DNA of 9,106 nucleotides from positions 1 to 9,106 of the forward strand of contig JAISWA010000012.1 of assembly GCA_031271275.1 (NCBI GenBank). Reading direction: 5' to 3'. The DNA comes from Clostridiales bacterium (lineage in GTDB: Bacteria > Bacillota > Clostridia > Lachnospirales > WQUN01). Positions 1 through 6,973 of this stretch are shown in pieces. The position numbers and the translations under genes are program-made. Every line of letters starts with the position of its first letter. Positions within the stretch are counted from its first letter, which is position 1. Below the pieces are notes generated by a model, which ran no database searches, had not been told where the DNA came from, and worked only from the letters and a program-made list of their open reading frames with translations.

Positions 1-573
1 AAAAAAACCTTAATTATATTCCTATCCTTATTCTTACTCGCCTCCTGCGGCAGCGGGCAGACGCCGACGGCGCAAGCCGGTACGCAGGGCGCGGCGCAGC
101 CTTCCGCGCAAACTGAGCAGAACGCCCCACCGGCGGACGCTTCCTCGCAGGACGGCGGTTCGGTCAATGCCGACGGCTTTGTCTTTGAGTACAAAGGCGA
201 AAAGGTCTATATGGACGAGGGCATGGCCGGCGTGCTGGCCAAGCTCGGCGAGCCGGACAGCGTTTTGGAAAACCGCAGCTGCGTGTTTGACGACGACGGC
301 TTTGAGTGCATTTACCGCTACCCCGGTATCCAAATTCACACCTACCCCCGGGGCGGGACGGACTATGTGTATACGGTGGATTTCAAAGACGACAGCCTTA
401 CCACGCCGGAGGGGCTTTATCTCGGCAGCAGCATGGAGGATATGGTTGCCGCCTACGGGGAGGATTACGAGGAAAAAACGGGGCAGTATATCTTTTCCAA
501 GGGGCAAACCACGTTGGAGTTTATGGTGGCGGACAATGAAATCTACTCGATTGTCTACAAGCTCATCATGTGA
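1..573 (+). CDS. Putative secreted lipoprotein, 5' end just outside the window
   Basis: Frame 1 is open from the first base to a TGA at 571-573 and gives 190 residues. The visible start reads KKTLIIFLSLFLLASCGSGQ: two lysines, a hydrophobic stretch and a lipobox L-A-S-C with the cysteine at codon 16 (bases 46-48). This is a lipoprotein signal peptide missing probably only its Met, so the start should lie a few bases upstream of the window. Residues about 17-55 form a low-complexity linker rich in Ala, Gln, Pro and Ser. A compact domain of about 130 residues follows, with many aromatic and acidic residues (for example GEPDS, ECIYRYPG, TYPRG, LYLGSSMEDM) and a predominantly beta look. I do not recognise a named family. 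The predicted location is the outer face of the cytoplasmic membrane after signal peptidase II cleavage. The function is unknown, and a role with the downstream exporter is not shown because a hairpin separates them. Confidence 0.85.
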   Translation, partial: KKTLIIFLSLFLLASCGSGQTPTAQAGTQGAAQPSAQTEQNAPPADASSQDGGSVNADGFVFEYKGEKVYMDEGMAGVLAKLGEPDSVLENRSCVFDDDGFECIYRYPGIQIHTYPRGGTDYVYTVDFKDDSLTTPEGLYLGSSMEDMVAAYGEDYEEKTGQYIFSKGQTTLEFMVADNEIYSIVYKLIM

Positions 574-603
574 AATTCAACAGACATTTTTTAAAGGTTA
601 TAG

Positions 604-640
604 GCCGCGAAGCGTATAGCTTGCGGCTTTGTTTATTTTT
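604..640 (+). terminator. Hairpin with T-rich tail between lipoprotein and exporter genes
   Basis: The left arm GCCGC-g-AAGC (604-613) pairs with GCTTGCGGC (619-627) around a 5-base loop, with one bulged G. It is followed by a T-rich run (628-640). This fits an intrinsic terminator for the lipoprotein gene. The GGAGGA ribosome binding site of the exporter begins at the very next base (641), so the element may also act as an attenuator for the ABC operon. The right arm and tail share 16 exact bases with the repeat at 8860-8875. Confidence 0.7.
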
Positions 641-646
641 GGAGGA
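641..646 (+). promoter_or_regulatory. Ribosome binding site fixing the first ABC gene start
   Basis: GGAGGA lies 6 bases before the ATG at 653. This favours that ATG over an in-frame TTG at 629, which falls inside the terminator T-tract and has no ribosome binding site. Confidence 0.8.
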
Positions 647-652
647 ACCCTT

Positions 653-2446
653 ATGGTCATCAAAAAAATCTACAAATATATGCGCGGCTACAGGAAATAC
701 TTCCTCGGCGCGATGGTCGCGACGGCGCTTGCCACCCTGTTCAGCATCCTGCCGCCGTTGGTGGTCAAAATCACCGTGGATTCGGTCATCGACGGGCAGC
801 CCCTGGACGCGCCGCCTTTTCTGGTTTTCATCATCGAAAAGTTGGGCGGGGTACCGGCGCTCGCGAAATACTTATGGATATGCGGCCTCGCCATCGTGCT
901 TGCCGCCCTCGGCAACGGCATATGCGCGTTCCTACGGGGGCGGTGGAACGCTGTCGGCGCGGAGGAACTTGCCAAGCGCACCAAGGACGAACTCTACGAC
1001 CGGCTGCAAAAAGTCCCCTACGACTACCATGTGAAGGCAAAGACCGGCGATTTGATACAGCGCTGCACCTCCGACGTGGAAACCGTGCGCCGCTTCCTCG
1101 CCATGCAGCTTGTGGAAGTCTCGCGGATTTTGTTCGTGGTGGTTTTCGCGCTTATTATCATGTTCTCCTACCATGTGCCGTACACGCTCGCCGCGGTCGC
1201 CACCGTTCCGCTGCTGTTCATTATTTCCTACCGGTATTTTAAGGGAATGCGCAAGGTGTTCATGCTCGCCGACGAAAAGGAAGGCGAAATGCAGACCGTG
1301 CTGCAGGAAAATTTAAGCGGGGTCCGCGTGGTGCGCGCCTTCGGGATGCAGAAATTCGAGACGGAGAAATTTGAAAAAAAGAACAACGAGTTCTTCGCGC
1401 TTATTGTGAAAATGACCATGCAGATGGCGAACTTCTGGGGGCTTACCGACTTTATGACTTTCGTGCAAATCGGGTTGGTGCTGTTCCTCGGGGTGTATTT
1501 TAATTTTACAGGCTCCCTTTCACTGGGTACGCTGTTGGTGTTCCTTACCTACGAGGGAATGCTTATCTACCCCGTGCGGCAGCTTGGGCGTATATTAAGC
1601 GATTTGGGCAAAACGGAGGTTTCCCTCGGCAGGATTGAGGAAATCATCAATACCCCCGCCGAAGCCGACACGCCCGGGGCCGCCGCGCACCCGCTGAAAG
1701 GCGAAATCGTATTCAGCCATGTGAATTTTTCCTACGAAAAAGACCAACCGGTGCTGAAAGACATGAGCTTCCGCATTAAAGCCGGGGAAACCATCGCCAT
1801 ACTGGGGGCGACGGGCTCGGGGAAATCTTCCGTGATGCACCTGCTGCTCAGGCTCTACGACTATGACGAGGGCAGCATCACCGTCAACGGCTGTGAGCTG
1901 CGGGACATCAAGAAGGATTACCTGCGCGAGCGCATAGGGCTTGTTTTGCAGGAGCCGTTCTTATATTCCAAGACGGTGAGAGAAAACATCCGCATGGCAA
2001 AGTTCGACATGACCGAAGACGAAATGTTCGCCGCCACCCGCGCCGCGTCCATACACGAGGATATCGAGGGCTTTGAAAAAGGCTACGAAACCATGGTGGG
2101 GGAAAAGGGCGTTACCCTTTCCGGCGGGCAGAAGCAGCGCGTTGCCATCGCCCGGACGCTGATAAAAGAAAGCGATATTTTAATATTTGACGATTCCCTC
2201 AGCGCGGTGGACGCCGAGACCGACGCCCAGATACGCGCGGCGTTAAGGGAACGCGCCGGGGACGTTACCACGTTCATCATTTCCCAACGGATTACCACGC
2301 TGATGGAGGCCGACCGGATTTTCGTGTTCGAGGAAGGCCGCCTTGCCGACGAGGGGCCCCACGCGGCGCTGATTGAGCGCGAGGGGCTGTACCGGCGGAT
2401 TTGGAACATTCAAAATTTATTGGAAGAGGAATATGAAAATGAATGA
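653..2446 (+). CDS. ABC exporter half-transporter with degenerate ATP site (heterodimer subunit 1)
   Basis: The protein has 597 residues, a normal length for a fused membrane-plus-ATPase half-transporter of the type IV (MsbA/BmrA-like) class. The N-terminal transmembrane domain spans about residues 15-310, with hydrophobic segments near 16-40, 70-95, 155-192 and 262-306. The ATPase domain starts near 350, with A-loop Tyr361, Walker A GATGSGKS at 385-392, Q-loop Gln433, signature LSGGQ at 489-493, Walker B ending at Asp513 and D-loop SAVD at 517-520. The residue after Walker B is Asp514 instead of the catalytic Glu, and the switch position is Gln545 (ISQR) instead of His. These changes are known from the regulatory subunit of heterodimeric exporters such as BmrC and TM287, so this subunit is predicted to contribute the non-hydrolysing site. 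The gene overlaps the next one by 8 bases, indicating coupled translation with its partner. The substrate cannot be read from the sequence; drugs, lipids or peptides are all possible. Confidence 0.95.
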   Translation: MVIKKIYKYMRGYRKYFLGAMVATALATLFSILPPLVVKITVDSVIDGQPLDAPPFLVFIIEKLGGVPALAKYLWICGLAIVLAALGNGICAFLRGRWNAVGAEELAKRTKDELYDRLQKVPYDYHVKAKTGDLIQRCTSDVETVRRFLAMQLVEVSRILFVVVFALIIMFSYHVPYTLAAVATVPLLFIISYRYFKGMRKVFMLADEKEGEMQTVLQENLSGVRVVRAFGMQKFETEKFEKKNNEFFALIVKMTMQMANFWGLTDFMTFVQIGLVLFLGVYFNFTGSLSLGTLLVFLTYEGMLIYPVRQLGRILSDLGKTEVSLGRIEEIINTPAEADTPGAAAHPLKGEIVFSHVNFSYEKDQPVLKDMSFRIKAGETIAILGATGSGKSSVMHLLLRLYDYDEGSITVNGCELRDIKKDYLRERIGLVLQEPFLYSKTVRENIRMAKFDMTEDEMFAATRAASIHEDIEGFEKGYETMVGEKGVTLSGGQKQRVAIARTLIKESDILIFDDSLSAVDAETDAQIRAALRERAGDVTTFIISQRITTLMEADRIFVFEEGRLADEGPHAALIEREGLYRRIWNIQNLLEEEYENE

Positions 2447-4262
2447 GTTTGACGAGCAAGAATATACCAAGGGCCTGGACATCGGGCTGTGGAAGCGCAT
2501 TTACGTACTGGTAAAGAGCCAACGCAAGCGGATTGTCGCCGTGGGCGCCGTACTGGTGATGGTGGCGCTGTGCGACATGATTTTCCCGCTGTTAAACCTC
2601 CACGCCATCGACACGTTTATCGGCGCGGGGGATTTAAGCGGTCTGGTTTCGTTTATCTTCCTGTACCTCGGCGTGGCGGTGTGGCAGGCGCTTAATGTTT
2701 ACCTGTTTGTGGGCAACTGCGGGAAGTTGGAAAGCCATGTGGTGTACCATATCCGCAAGACCGGCTTCGCGAAATTGCAGGAGCTTTCGTTTTCCTATTA
2801 CGACACCACGCCCGTGGGCTGGATTATGGCCCGTATGACCTCTGACGCCCAGCGCATCGGCGACGTGGTGGCGTGGAGCGCCATCGATTTGGTGTGGGGT
2901 ATCTGCGTGATTGTTTTCGTTTCCGTGTGTATGTTTATCATCAACGTGAAGCTCGCGCTGATTACCCTTTGCGTGTTCCCCATACTGGCGGTGGTGAGCT
3001 ATTTCTTTCAAAAGGTGATACTTAAGAATTACCGGGAAGTCCGCAAACTGAATTCCAAAATCACCGGGGCTTACAACGAAGGCATCAACGGCGCGCGCAC
3101 CACCAAAACGCTGACCCGGGAAAGCCGCAACTTTGACGAGTTTGAAAACCTTTCCCGGGGGATGAAAACGTCCTCCATCCGCGCCGCGGTTTTTTCCGCC
3201 ATATACCTGCCGATTGTCATGGGGCTCGGTTCCGTCGGCGTGGCGTTGGTGCTCTGGCGCGGCGGAATGGACGTGCAGGGCGGGCTGCTTACCTTCGGCA
3301 CCTACTCGCTGTTTATCACCTACGGGATGCAGATTTACGACCCGGTATACCAACTCGCCCGGGTGCTTTCGGAATTTACCTCCGCCCAGGCTTCGGCGGA
3401 GCGCACCCTGTCCCTGATCGAAACTTCCGCCGAAATCATAGACCCGCCGGAGATTCTGGAGAAATTCGGCGACAATCTCAACCCCAAGAGGGAAAACTGG
3501 CCGTCCATCACCGGGGATATCCTGTTTGAGGACGTGAGCTTTTCCTATAAAACAGGCGAAAAGGTATTAAAAAATTTCAATTTAAAAATCGAGGCGGGGC
3601 AAAAAATTGCGTTGGTGGGCGAGACCGGCGCGGGCAAGAGCACGATTGTGAATTTAATCTGCCGGTTCTACGAGCCGACCTCGGGCAGGGTGCTTATCGA
3701 CGGCACGGATTACCGGGAGCGTTCCCAGTTGTGGCTGCAATCGAATTTGGGCTATGTGCTGCAAACCCCACACCTTTTCAGCGGGACGGTGGCGGACAAC
3801 ATCCGCTACGCCAAGCAGGACGCCACCGCCGAGGAAGTAGAAGCCGCCGCCAAAACCGTGGACGCCCACAAATTTATCGTTAAACTGGAAAAAGGGTACG
3901 ACACGGAAGTGGGCGAAGGCGGGAGCCGGTTGTCCTCGGGGCAGAAGCAGCTGATTTCTTTCGCCCGCGCCATTATCGGCGACCCCCGGATTTTTGTGCT
4001 CGACGAAGCGACTTCCAGTGTGGACACCGAGACGGAATCCATGATATCCCAGGCGGTGGACAAGGTATTAAGGGGCCGCACCAGCTTTATCGTGGCGCAC
4101 AGGCTTTCCACCATACGCTCCTGCGACCGCATACTGGTCATTAAAGACGGCGAAGTCGCCGAGAGCGGAAACCACCGGGAGCTGTTGAAACGCAGGGGAA
4201 TTTATTATAACCTGTACACCAACCAGTTTATGGCGGAACAGGAGCAGAAAATCTTAGGATAA
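2439..4262 (+). CDS. ABC exporter half-transporter, catalytic partner (heterodimer subunit 2)
   Basis: The protein has 607 residues, with a transmembrane domain at about 30-315 and an ATPase domain from about 358. Motifs are A-loop Tyr370, Walker A GETGAGKS at 394-401, Q-loop Gln442, signature LSSGQ at 498-502, Walker B IFVLDE with Asp522 and catalytic Glu523, and switch His554. Catalytic residues are intact while the signature is altered, the mirror image of the upstream protein. Together they form one consensus ATP site (this Walker A/B with the partner LSGGQ) and one degenerate site. The segment at about 335-355 before the ATPase domain (ILEKFGDNLNPKRENWPS) is a longer linker than in subunit 1. 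Of two nearby in-frame ATGs (2433 and 2439) I chose 2439, because the GAGGA at 2426-2430 is 8 bases from it but only 2 from the other. Both lie inside the end of the upstream gene. The substrate is unknown. Confidence 0.95.
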   Translation: MNEFDEQEYTKGLDIGLWKRIYVLVKSQRKRIVAVGAVLVMVALCDMIFPLLNLHAIDTFIGAGDLSGLVSFIFLYLGVAVWQALNVYLFVGNCGKLESHVVYHIRKTGFAKLQELSFSYYDTTPVGWIMARMTSDAQRIGDVVAWSAIDLVWGICVIVFVSVCMFIINVKLALITLCVFPILAVVSYFFQKVILKNYREVRKLNSKITGAYNEGINGARTTKTLTRESRNFDEFENLSRGMKTSSIRAAVFSAIYLPIVMGLGSVGVALVLWRGGMDVQGGLLTFGTYSLFITYGMQIYDPVYQLARVLSEFTSAQASAERTLSLIETSAEIIDPPEILEKFGDNLNPKRENWPSITGDILFEDVSFSYKTGEKVLKNFNLKIEAGQKIALVGETGAGKSTIVNLICRFYEPTSGRVLIDGTDYRERSQLWLQSNLGYVLQTPHLFSGTVADNIRYAKQDATAEEVEAAAKTVDAHKFIVKLEKGYDTEVGEGGSRLSSGQKQLISFARAIIGDPRIFVLDEATSSVDTETESMISQAVDKVLRGRTSFIVAHRLSTIRSCDRILVIKDGEVAESGNHRELLKRRGIYYNLYTNQFMAEQEQKILG

Positions 4263-4270
4263 TAGGACAA

Positions 4271-4276
4271 AAGGAG
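4271..4276 (+). promoter_or_regulatory. Ribosome binding site deciding the aminopeptidase start
   Basis: AAGGAG ends 7 bases before the ATG at 4284 but only 1 base before the in-frame ATG at 4278. The second ATG is therefore the likelier start. It sits in the short gap after the exporter stop, consistent with operon transcription. Confidence 0.75.
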
Positions 4277-4283
4277 AATGGGA

Positions 4284-5516
4284 ATGGACAGCGCAAGGCT
4301 CAGGAAGTACGCGGAACTTTTGGTAAGGGCGGGCGGCAACGTGCAGAAGGGGCAGCCGGTGGTAATCGCGAGCAGCGTGGAGGACGCGGCTTTCGCGCGG
4401 TTGGTGGAGGAATGCGCCTATGACGCGGGCGCGTCGGAAGTGATTCTCGACTGGCTCGACGAGGTTTCCACCCGTATGCGGTACCTGCGGGGCGCGGACG
4501 AAATCTTTGACGAATACCCCCAGTGGCGGGTGGACCGCTTTAAATATTTGGACGACCGGAACGCGGTGTACCTGCGCGTTATTTCCGAAGACCCTGACTT
4601 GCTCGCCGGGGTGGACGCGGAACGCATCAGGCGCAACACGAAAGTTTCCCGCGCCGCCACAAAGGCGCATTCCGCCATGACCATGTCCAACGCAAGGCGT
4701 TGGTCGCTGCTTGCGGCGCCTTCCCCCGCGTGGGCGAAGAAAGTTTTCCCGGAGCTGCCCGAAGCCGACGCCATTGAAAAATTGTGGGGGCATATCTTAA
4801 AGGGCGCCCGCGCCGACGGGGACGACCCCATCGCCGACTGGGAAGCCCACCGGAAAAATTTCAACAAGCGCGTGGACTACCTGAACGGGGAAAATTTTAA
4901 GAAATTGCGTTTCACCAATTCGTTGGGCACCGACTTCACCGTAGGGCTTGCCAAGGACCATATCTGGGTGGGCGGCGGCGACGTGGGGCAGGACGGCGTT
5001 CCGTTTTTCCCCAACCTGCCCACGGAAGAAATTTTCACCATGCCCGACCGCAACATCGCCGACGGGCGGGTGGTGGCGTCCATGCCCCTGTCCTATCAGG
5101 GCAGCTTGATTGAGGATTTTGAAATCACTTTCAAAGACGGGCGCGCCGTCGCGTGGAAGGCGGGAGCCAACGAAGACGCGTTAAAAAATATTATTGAAAT
5201 GGACGAAGGCTCCCACCGACTCGGGGAGGTGGCGTTGGTTTCCAACAGCTCCCCCATCGCCCGGATGAACACGCTTTTCTATGAAACGCTGTTCGACGAG
5301 AACGCTTCCTGCCATCTGGCGTTGGGCAAATCGTACCCGAACAACATGAAGGGCGGAGACAAGCTTTCCGAAGCGGAGTTGGTCGCCGCGGGGGGCAACG
5401 ATTCCCTGCTGCATGTGGATTTTATGTTCGGAACGCCGGACATGAAAATAGCCGGCGTCAAAGACGACGGCTCGGAAATTGTTTTCTTCGAGAACGGGGA
5501 GTTTGTGGATTATTAA
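4284..5516 (+). CDS. Family M29 metallo-aminopeptidase (AmpS/PepS/AmpT-like)
   Basis: The protein has 410 residues, the usual length for family M29 (thermophilic aminopeptidase family). These are cytoplasmic, metal-dependent enzymes that remove N-terminal amino acids from peptides. No signal peptide is visible. The N-terminal half carries the family pattern of an alpha/beta domain (GGNVQKGQPVVI, residues 17-28). The C-terminal half has the metal-site blocks: NLPTEEIFTMPD (Glu248/Glu249), GEVALV (Glu315), CHLALGKSYPNN (His344, Tyr351) and LLHVDFMFG (His377, Asp379). Their spacing matches the ligands I recall for Thermus AmpT, so the enzyme looks intact. The gene begins 21 bases after the exporter stop with its own ribosome binding site and no visible promoter or terminator between, so it is probably transcribed with the ABC pair. 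It may trim peptides or simply share the transcript; nothing in the sequence ties it to the transported substrate. Confidence 0.93.
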   Translation: MDSARLRKYAELLVRAGGNVQKGQPVVIASSVEDAAFARLVEECAYDAGASEVILDWLDEVSTRMRYLRGADEIFDEYPQWRVDRFKYLDDRNAVYLRVISEDPDLLAGVDAERIRRNTKVSRAATKAHSAMTMSNARRWSLLAAPSPAWAKKVFPELPEADAIEKLWGHILKGARADGDDPIADWEAHRKNFNKRVDYLNGENFKKLRFTNSLGTDFTVGLAKDHIWVGGGDVGQDGVPFFPNLPTEEIFTMPDRNIADGRVVASMPLSYQGSLIEDFEITFKDGRAVAWKAGANEDALKNIIEMDEGSHRLGEVALVSNSSPIARMNTLFYETLFDENASCHLALGKSYPNNMKGGDKLSEAELVAAGGNDSLLHVDFMFGTPDMKIAGVKDDGSEIVFFENGEFVDY

Positions 5517-5538
5517 GCCGCCATACCTTCCACGTTTT

Positions 5539-5785
5539 CATTCTGAGCGAAGCGAAGAATCCTATGCGCATAAAGTAAAAGATTTTTCGCCTACGGCTCA
5601 GAATGACGGCAGACAACGCAAGTCTGTCCTCCTGAGCAAAGCGAAGAATCTTCAAATGACACGAATCGCGGATTCTTCGCCTGCGGCTCAGAATGACAGC
5701 AGACAACGCAAGTCTGTCCTTCTGAGCGAAGCGAAGAATCCTATGCGCATAAAGCAAAAGATTCTTCGCCTGCGGCTCAGAATGA
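5539..5785. repeat. Array of three imperfect palindromic intergenic repeats, 90-base period
   Basis: Three units lie at about 5539-5607, 5629-5697 and 5719-5786. Each has a left arm CATTCTGAGC-n3-GCGAAGAATC (the first bases differ in units 2 and 3) and a right arm GATTCTTCGC-n5-GCTCAGAATG. The two 10-base blocks of each arm pair perfectly in the best copies around an asymmetric internal loop. Between units is a conserved linker containing CAGAC-n7-GTCTG (5610-5626 and 5700-5716). Positions 5602-5630 and 5692-5720 match at an exact offset of 90. The loops of units 1 and 3 are nearly identical (they share the palindrome TATGCGCATA at 5563-5572 and 5742-5751, offset about 180), while unit 2 has a different loop. 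This is a REP-like interspersed element of the kind found between genes in many genomes. It sits between convergent genes and may act as a bidirectional transcription barrier. No open frame here looks like a real protein. Confidence 0.9.
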
Positions 5786-5791
5786 CGGCGC

Positions 5792-5861
5792 TGTGGCATT
5801 TTTCAATACAGCGCGGTGGCATTTTCCAATGACAGCGCGGGGGCGTTTTCTAATACAGCGC
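5792..5861 (-). repeat. Three tandem 23-24 base repeats overlapping the end of the HD-GYP gene
   Basis: Read on the - strand, three units start with GCGCTGT at 5861, 5838 and 5814 and share the core GAAAAnGCC; unit lengths are 23, 24 and 23 bases. The first unit contains the last three codons and the TAG stop of the response-regulator gene (GCGCTGTATTAG). The others are diverged copies of the gene end plus its immediate 3' flank. The array abuts the palindromic repeats on its left. Confidence 0.75.
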
Positions 5862-6908
5862 AGCGAAGTCTTTCTCGTGGCGCATGAAAATATCCACCAG
5901 CCCGGGGTCGAAGTGCGTTCCGCTTTCGTTCACAATCATCTTCGCGGCTTGCTCGCGGGTATAGCTCGCCTTGTACGGCCTGACCGAGCGGATCGCGTCG
6001 TAAACGTCGGCAAACGCCGTCACCCGGGCGGAAAGCGGTATAGTGTCCCCCGAAAGTTTTTCCGGGTAGCCGCTTCCGTTCCATTTCTCGTGGTGGTACA
6101 GCACGATATCGCGGGTCGTTTTGAAAAATAAATCTTCTTTCAATTCTCCCATATGTAAGTCCAACAGGCGCGCCCCTAAAACGGGGTGCGTTTTTATCAG
6201 CTCAAACTCGTCCACGGTCAGCTTGCCCGGCTTCTGCAACACTTTTTCAGAGATGCCTATCTTGCCGATGTCGTGCAGCTTGGCAGCCTGTATAATATAA
6301 TCTGCCTGTTCGGGCGTAACCGCCCGCGCGGCTTTCGGGTATTCGTCGATATTTTTCATGAGCACGCGGGTGAGCTCGGTGATATGGTCCACATGGTCGC
6401 TTGAGCTGTCGTCCCGTGTTTCGGTTATCAACGCGAGCATGTAAGCGGTCAGCGCCTGGCGTTTCTGACTGCGCTCGTAATCCCTGCGCATTTCTTCCGT
6501 GCGCTCGTCGATTAGCTGCTCCATATGGCGGCGGTTGGAGCACAAATCGAGCTGCATTTTTATCCGGCGCTGCAGCACCGTCGCGCGGAAAGGCTTATGG
6601 ATATAGTCGGCGGCTCCGTTTTCAAGCATTTCGGCTTCGATTTTCGAATCGGTCATCGCCGTGAGGAAAATCACCGGAATATCCCGCACGCGCGTGTCCG
6701 CCTTTAGCGCGAGCAGCACTTCCGAGCCTGTCATCCCCGGCATTTCGTAGTCGAGCAGGATTAAATCCGTCATATGCCTCGAAAGGAAACGAAGCGCGCT
6801 TTCGCCGTCGGCAAAAAGCTGCACCTCATAAAAATCCCGCAGCATCGCTTCGATGATGCTCCGGTTGGTTTGCTGGTCATCCACCGCCATAATAAAAGGA
6901 CGGGCCAT
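5850..6908 (-). CDS. Response regulator with HD-GYP domain, predicted cyclic-di-GMP phosphodiesterase
   Basis: The protein has 352 residues. The receiver domain (about 4-120) has acidic pair Asp10/Asp11, phosphoacceptor Asp53 in LLDYEMPG, Thr83 and Lys105 in YIHKPF, so it looks phosphorylatable. A charged, probably coiled-coil linker follows (about 120-160). The HD-GYP domain (about 160-345) shows His172, the HD pair His212-Asp213 in LHDIGKIGI, HHEKWNGSGYP at 272-282 (His272, His273, the GYP at 280-282) and ADVYDAI with Asp301. Metal-binding residues appear complete, so it should hydrolyse cyclic-di-GMP in the cytoplasm under control of an unidentified kinase. The ATG at 6908 is preceded on the - strand by AAGGGAAGG, with 8 bases of spacing. 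A promoter candidate sits at 6945-6973. It lies directly downstream of another receiver protein on the same strand. The last codons fall inside a tandem repeat. Confidence 0.95.
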   Translation of the reverse strand: MARPFIMAVDDQQTNRSIIEAMLRDFYEVQLFADGESALRFLSRHMTDLILLDYEMPGMTGSEVLLALKADTRVRDIPVIFLTAMTDSKIEAEMLENGAADYIHKPFRATVLQRRIKMQLDLCSNRRHMEQLIDERTEEMRRDYERSQKRQALTAYMLALITETRDDSSSDHVDHITELTRVLMKNIDEYPKAARAVTPEQADYIIQAAKLHDIGKIGISEKVLQKPGKLTVDEFELIKTHPVLGARLLDLHMGELKEDLFFKTTRDIVLYHHEKWNGSGYPEKLSGDTIPLSARVTAFADVYDAIRSVRPYKASYTREQAAKMIVNESGTHFDPGLVDIFMRHEKDFAALY

Positions 6909-6944
6909 AGTCTATACCTTCCCTTCAGCTTCAGAATTGAAACA

Positions 6945-6973
6945 AGTATAACGGCATGGCTACGAATAAGCAA
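6945..6973 (-). promoter_or_regulatory. Candidate promoter of the HD-GYP response regulator
   Basis: On the - strand, a TTGCTT box (6968-6973), a 17-base spacer and TATACT (6945-6950) lie 36 bases before the ATG at 6908. The -35 box overlaps the last codons of the upstream receiver gene. The -10 region is part of the 16-base motif AGTATAACGGCATGGC (+ strand, 6945-6960), repeated with two mismatches before the neighbouring receiver gene. Confidence 0.55.

Noticed and set aside
629..652. TTG start for the first ABC gene
   Set aside because: It lies in the terminator T-tract with no ribosome binding site, while ATG 653 has GGAGGA at 6 bases.
2634..3353. Long antisense open frame (239 codons) opposite the second ABC gene
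   Set aside because: Its His-rich, low-complexity translation is the shadow of a strongly supported exporter in GC-rich DNA.
4254..4867. Antisense open frames opposite the aminopeptidase
   Set aside because: No recognisable motifs, and the sense frame is a complete M29 enzyme.
5539..5785. Regular repeats resembling a CRISPR array
   Set aside because: Units are long imperfect palindromes with non-unique, partly identical spacers and only three copies; no cas genes are nearby.
5458..5832. Open frames of over 100 codons on both strands across the repeat array
   Set aside because: Their translations are internally repetitive (such as SRRRKI) and follow the DNA repeats; they have no ribosome binding sites and one overlaps the aminopeptidase end.
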